Notes under the pieces: generated by a model
Told to the model about the DNA's origin: nothing
What the model saw: the letters and a program-made list of their open reading frames with translations, nothing else
The model's database searches: none
Shown: one piece after another, positions 59,206-64,000 of the stretch
How the letters are laid out: the number at the start of each line of letters is the position of its first letter
Position numbering within the stretch: the first letter of the stretch is position 1
NCBI GenBank assembly: GCA_030737835.1
Contig: CM060850.1
Location: 12,017,571-12,081,570 of the forward strand
Source: Acorus gramineus
Taxonomy: Eukaryota; Streptophyta; Magnoliopsida; Acorales; Acoraceae
Reading direction: 5' to 3'
DNA length: 64,000 nucleotides
Made by a program: the position numbers and the translations under genes

Positions 59206-59536
59206 AGATAAAAGATATTTAAAATCCTTTACGTGTGGTCATTTGTGAAAATCCTAGACAAATACCCTTCATTGTTTCTTTCCATGGAATCCATAAAAAA
59301 CTGATTCAAACCAGTGATAACAAATGGCAAGAGGATGAAAAGAAAACCAAAAACAGGAACTCTGATCTTATTTCACCTTTGGGTAAGCTAAAAATACATT
59401 GGCCCCAAAGTAACACCACTGCCTAAAACTCACAACAAAGCTCTCTGTAAACACTGATTCAAGGCCTTGTTATTTACAAAAGCAAGGATTTCGCTGGTTA
59501 GCGTGGAGGAAGAAGAAGAAGATGAAGATTAGATTC

Positions 59537-62500
59537 TCATGAACGCGACGATGATAAAGATATCCCACTCTTTTTGCTGCTGTGAGCCAAGGGAAACTCA
59601 ATGAGGATGATGAAAGAAGAACTATCTGCCTCTCTAAGATATTGTACAGTGCCATTCATTATCTTCACAAGCTTCTGGCTGATGTACAGGCCAAGGCCTT
59701 CCCTCGACACGCCTCGACTGTGGTGGAACATCTCCCGGATCAACGCCTCTGGAACGCCCGGTACTGGATGTGTGATCCTGCAAAAATGTAGCACAACTTG
59801 AATTTACAACCTTAAATTTAAGTTAAAATAAAACACATGATAAGTTATTTGTGACATATCCGGCTTTGCCTGTCTATATTGTGAACTTCCAAAAGGGATA
59901 CTATGTGCACTCATGCAGCAGATTGTTGATAGTCTACACTCTAGCAATGCACATGATTATTATCTCTTGCTCCTGGTTAGTGGTTTAGTAATACTAGCAT
60001 AATAATGATACAATTGCAAGGAATACAAAATTACCAAAACTCCATATGAACGATGTGGACACCGGTCCCTATTCTTTCCTTCCGTGGAATGACACGCAAC
60101 AAAACTGACCCTTCGGATGGCGGAGTGAACTGAAGCGCGGTCAACAAGAAATCCGATAAAATTTGTTGCAGCCTCACGTTGTCACCATACAAGTGCATGG
60201 AGGATACATCTGCGGGGAAATCCTGGATGATCTGCACATTTCTTTCTCTGCCTAGAATCTTCCCTTGATTGATGACGGCATCTACAGTTTCGACGAGGTT
60301 GAATTCTACTGAGTTCATTTCCAGGTAACTGTTTGGATGTTACAGAGAGCAAAGTCATGTGTATAACCCATATGAGATTATACAAACAATCAATAAGAAA
60401 ACGAGAAGGCATGCCAGAAAATTAGATACAGGAAGATGGTTCAAGACCTTGCTTTTTAAAGCTAAAACAGCATTACATTGATCATATGAACTTCCTGTAC
60501 TTCATAACTACGTCATTTTCTTCATTGTTAAGTTAAAAATGTTGTCTTAGAAAAATCATTAATGGTGATCGACTATCATCACTGATTGCATACCTGTCAT
60601 TGTTCCAAGGTGTTTTCTATATATGAATAGTTCATACATTTATACTGTCCTCAATCAATCCTTGTTTGAAACCATGAATAATTAGGAAACCTCAGAAGAT
60701 GTTAATGTAATGAAAGATGTGATCTCTACAGAAAATTTGGGGTTGATAGGATTAATAAAACCAACAATGAAACAGGTAATGCTGAACTTAATGTTTATGT
60801 ACGATCCAGTTTAAAGATGGAAAGTTGGAAACATAATTGATATCATGTGCTACTCCTTTCTCACCTCTGATACCATCGCATAATTTATGGATACTTAATA
60901 TCCTCAGGGAAGCAGTATGGGATAACAGTGATAAGATTCTGGTGGTATGTGGTATAACAATTTCATGAACTAGATAAAATTTGCCTACCATGAATCACAA
61001 AAATGAGATATTTAATCTTCATTGGAATGACAAAAACTGAATATTAATGTTCATCTGGTAGTGTTCAATAAAATGTTGCACTTTAATGTGCTTCAGATAC
61101 AGACAGAATGAAAAATTGGATAAAAGAAAACAAATCTTATCAGCTTATTCCATACATTTGACCTTCATTTAGAAGCTAAGGTATGGTCCACCATATTTTA
61201 AAAATAATTCTTACAAGAAATCAAATTTCTTTTGTTGGTATGAAATCAAAATATTAGTAGACACATATAACAAATCTGTTATATAGACAAACAATATGAT
61301 TCTTAATGGATCCACATATCCTACATATTCCTGACTTTCAAAACTTCTGAAACATTATCACCACCATTATTTTTCTCCAATTCCAGGTTTGCTCCACACC
61401 TCCTACAGTTCACTAATTCGGGTACCAAAATGGGATATGATTCAATATTGATTTCAGCAAAAGTAAAAAAGAGAGGCATGGGCTAGCCAGATTCATCACT
61501 TGAGTGGACTGACTGAGCTGATCCTATGATCATTGAAGTATGAAGCTACTGTCATTGTCACACAGCTCTATAATTACAAAATTTATGGCAGTCTTATAAA
61601 ATGTGATTTATTGATTATTGAACAGAGGTGATTCTAAAAGTAGTAGTTGTCAATCTTATAATGGAAAAGGCATCCAAAATAGGAAAGGTAAAAGCATCGA
61701 TACATTAGTGAGATACTTTCCAGTAACAAGGTCAAGTTTAATTAGAGGACTCTACAGGTTTTCAGGTAACACACAAGCTTTACTGTTACATAATATGAAA
61801 CCCCCAATAATTATAAGTTTATAACAACTTGCTCTACCCTTCAACAATCTATAATAATCGTTTCTTCTCAATAAATTCAAAGATGGAGCAATCAGTAACA
61901 AATTTCTGGAAAAATTTCAAAATAAAATGAAGATATCTGCAGAATCAAGTCATAAATCAATAGAATAACATCACATTAGAACTAAAATATTAATAATTCT
62001 AACTTTTATATAAAAAGTTTAATTACGAGTATGAAAAATACATACCATTCTTCAATGCTCTCTAAATCAACATCATCTAATATCTTCGCCAGCTGCTCCT
62101 GGCACAGACTGCTAGTCTTCAAGAGCTGCTTTTGCTCTATTGTCAAATCAGATGCCTCCATCAAATCTCGAGTGAACGCTATCCCACGAAGTGGGTTTCT
62201 AATTTCATGTCGGATATAAGACAACCCCTTGAGGCTATTCATCGCAACCCGATCTGACATCCCCTGCACGTGTAGTGCATGTCGGAGCTCCGGACTCGAC
62301 ATGTGCATGAAACATAATGCTCCAGTGATCCTCCCCTCTGAATCAGTCCTCTTGCTCGCAGAAAGAAACACCTCCACGTACTTGTTACATGTATCGAAAA
62401 AACCAAATAACATTTTTTCACTGTCTTGTCCTGCAATCACGCCATTCAACACTATCTTCAGCTGTGTAAGTGTGTCATGGTCTCTAACACGACAACCAAA

Positions 62501-64000
62501 TTGATATAGGCTAAACACCTCCCCGATGAGAATCCGGTCTACTGCCTCTTCCCTTTCCAAGCCTGATAGCTTTTGCATCGCCTCGTTCCACTCCATACAG
62601 CGACCATGCTCGTCAATCATGAATATTGGAGGAATTAGAGCATTTGGGTTCCTCATAATTGTAACATAATCTCCATGAATGCGAGTGTATTTGTCCAATA
62701 CCAGCTTCTGCTCCGTCATATCTTGGGCAATGAAGCAGATTCCAATGATTGTGTTGTTAACATCTCGGCTACAACATGCATTTACGAGCAAGATGACAGG
62801 TTCTTTGTTTGCTTGATGACCATATGTTCTAAGTTTGATTTCAACATTTCGCTCCTCCTTGCCTACAATGAGGAATCAAAAGTAGAAGATCATGTGCTGA
62901 AAATTCATTATAGAGCAACATTTATACTTATTGTGCCAAAAAGTGTTTTAAAATAAATTAAGATAGTGGACAATCTATGCAAAGAACTAATCAAGCAAAT
63001 GGCATTACCAATAATAAAATGTAATTAGAACCGTGGTTGGTTCTGCTTTATGATGCAATGAAATAGAATCAACAAATGTGAACAAGCAAATATTACCTTG
63101 CAAAGCCAAATGGAGCATATTCTTAACCACTTCAACCGAATCATTTTCCACCAATACCACCAAAGGGACGCCAATAGCTTGCTCCATAGCCAAACCCGTT
63201 AGCTCAGCCATCTTAGTGTTCCACCCATTCATGTTCCCCGAGGAATCCACAGCAAAAATAGGCACCGTAGCCGTCTCAATAAGCCTAACCATTTCATTGG
63301 TGACCATCCTCAGCTTTTCCACCCCGTGACTCTTCCTCACATCCACACTAACGACTGCAGTCTTTGCTCTCTCCACGGTCTCCTCTTGCATTGCGCCACG
63401 AAGTATGAGCTGAATCGAATGTATCGCATCCATCTCAACATCCTCCCAAGGCAGGCTTCTCCATTTCACCACCTCCAAGAATGCCTTGAACGAAGATCGC
63501 GGGTGCATTTTCTGCCCATCATCATCATTATCAACTGGGTCATGCTTTGCTCCTCCCCATTTGATTTCTTTTGCCGTCTGAGATCGAAACCAGAACATGT
63601 AGTCCCTCGTACCACCAATCTTAATCGCAGCCATCCCACAAGCAGCATTGCCAAGAGCTGAAGCTCCCGGATAACTAGCCTCCATGAGACTATCCGTACT
63701 CAACCCTGTGCTTCCATTGTGGCATTCATGGAGCCAGTCCACCAAGTCTTTAATTTGCACTTCAGAGGGCGTCGTTCCAAGAAGCCAAACTTGATTCTTG
63801 TAATAAAGCGCAGCCCCGTCGCACATCACCAAATCCATCACATTCGGGGACTGCGTGAATATCCCCACCGGAGCATCTCTAAGCAGCATATCACACAGCA
63901 CGGTTTGGGTGCGGAGTATGTGCTTTTCCCTCATCTGTGCGGCTAATTCAACTTCCTTGTTCAATTGGATGCTGAAAACCTGTATCAAGAACTCACAAGC
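59537..64000 (-). CDS. PHYC: phytochrome C, C-terminal two-thirds (gene runs off the window)
   Basis: Minus-strand exons 64000-63097 (continues outside), 62862-62046, 60328-60035 and 59777-59537 join in frame to 751 residues plus a stop. The exon-2 length of 817 and the four-exon layout are those of angiosperm phytochromes. In order: PHY domain ([51 protein letters not shown]), PAS1 ([26 protein letters not shown]), PAS2 ([19 protein letters not shown]), then the histidine-kinase-related domain ([44 protein letters not shown]). The LRGAMQEE stretch and the RHE in the H-box place it with PHYC rather than PHYA or PHYB. The photosensory PAS-GAF part with the bilin cysteine lies beyond the window. 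Exon 3/4 splicing makes a Trp (EFWITHP) where Arg is usual. Confidence 0.95.

Noticed and set aside
1-64000. CRISPR arrays, bacterial operons, integrated organelle DNA or endogenous viral genes
   Set aside because: No regularly spaced repeats with unique spacers, no prokaryotic gene layout, no plastid or mitochondrial genes, and no viral coding sequence were recognised.

Overview
This is nuclear DNA of a flowering plant. The genes have spliced plant-type exons and include plant-only families (phytochrome, MAP70, two-pore K+ channel). They sit in AT-rich, transposon-filled intergenic DNA. GC-rich first exons and a GC-rich captured small heat-shock fragment would suit a monocot, but that placement is weak. 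The species cannot be named from the sequence.

Layout: 0.3-0.9 kb is a terminal-inverted-repeat element carrying a small heat-shock protein fragment. At 5.85-7.07 kb (+) lies a TPK-type vacuolar K+ channel gene. At 8.1-8.9 and 13.7-15.0 kb (+) are two paralogous secreted eight-cysteine defensin-like genes, separated by duplicated promoter blocks that were hit by different MITEs. At 15.1-22.0 kb (-) is a complete 14-exon SPO11-1 gene (362 codons). At 22.3-23.1 kb is a probable LTR fragment, and at 24.2-24.5 kb (-) a small membrane protein. From 25 to 43.5 kb I see no host gene. That stretch holds a five-unit ~665-bp tandem array containing SINE heads and broken by a ~2-kb solo LTR, a Pack-MULE-like element with a perfect 9-bp target duplication, hAT-like elements, and a 1.75-kb element with terminal inverted repeats longer than 500 bp. 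At 43.8-50.8 kb (+) is a MAP70-5-like microtubule protein gene whose first intron holds extra copies of exon 1, a SINE and a LINE remnant. At 53.1-58.6 kb (+) is a PLP-dependent cysteine-synthase-like gene. At 59.5 kb to the window end (-) is the 3' part of a phytochrome C gene.

The genes do not form an operon or a common pathway. They cover vacuolar K+ and Ca2+ handling, secreted defence or signalling peptides, meiotic DNA breakage, cortical microtubules, amino-acid chemistry and light sensing. All exon structures below were built by reading splice sites and phases by eye. For each multi-exon gene that lies complete in the window the joined length is divisible by three and has one stop codon.
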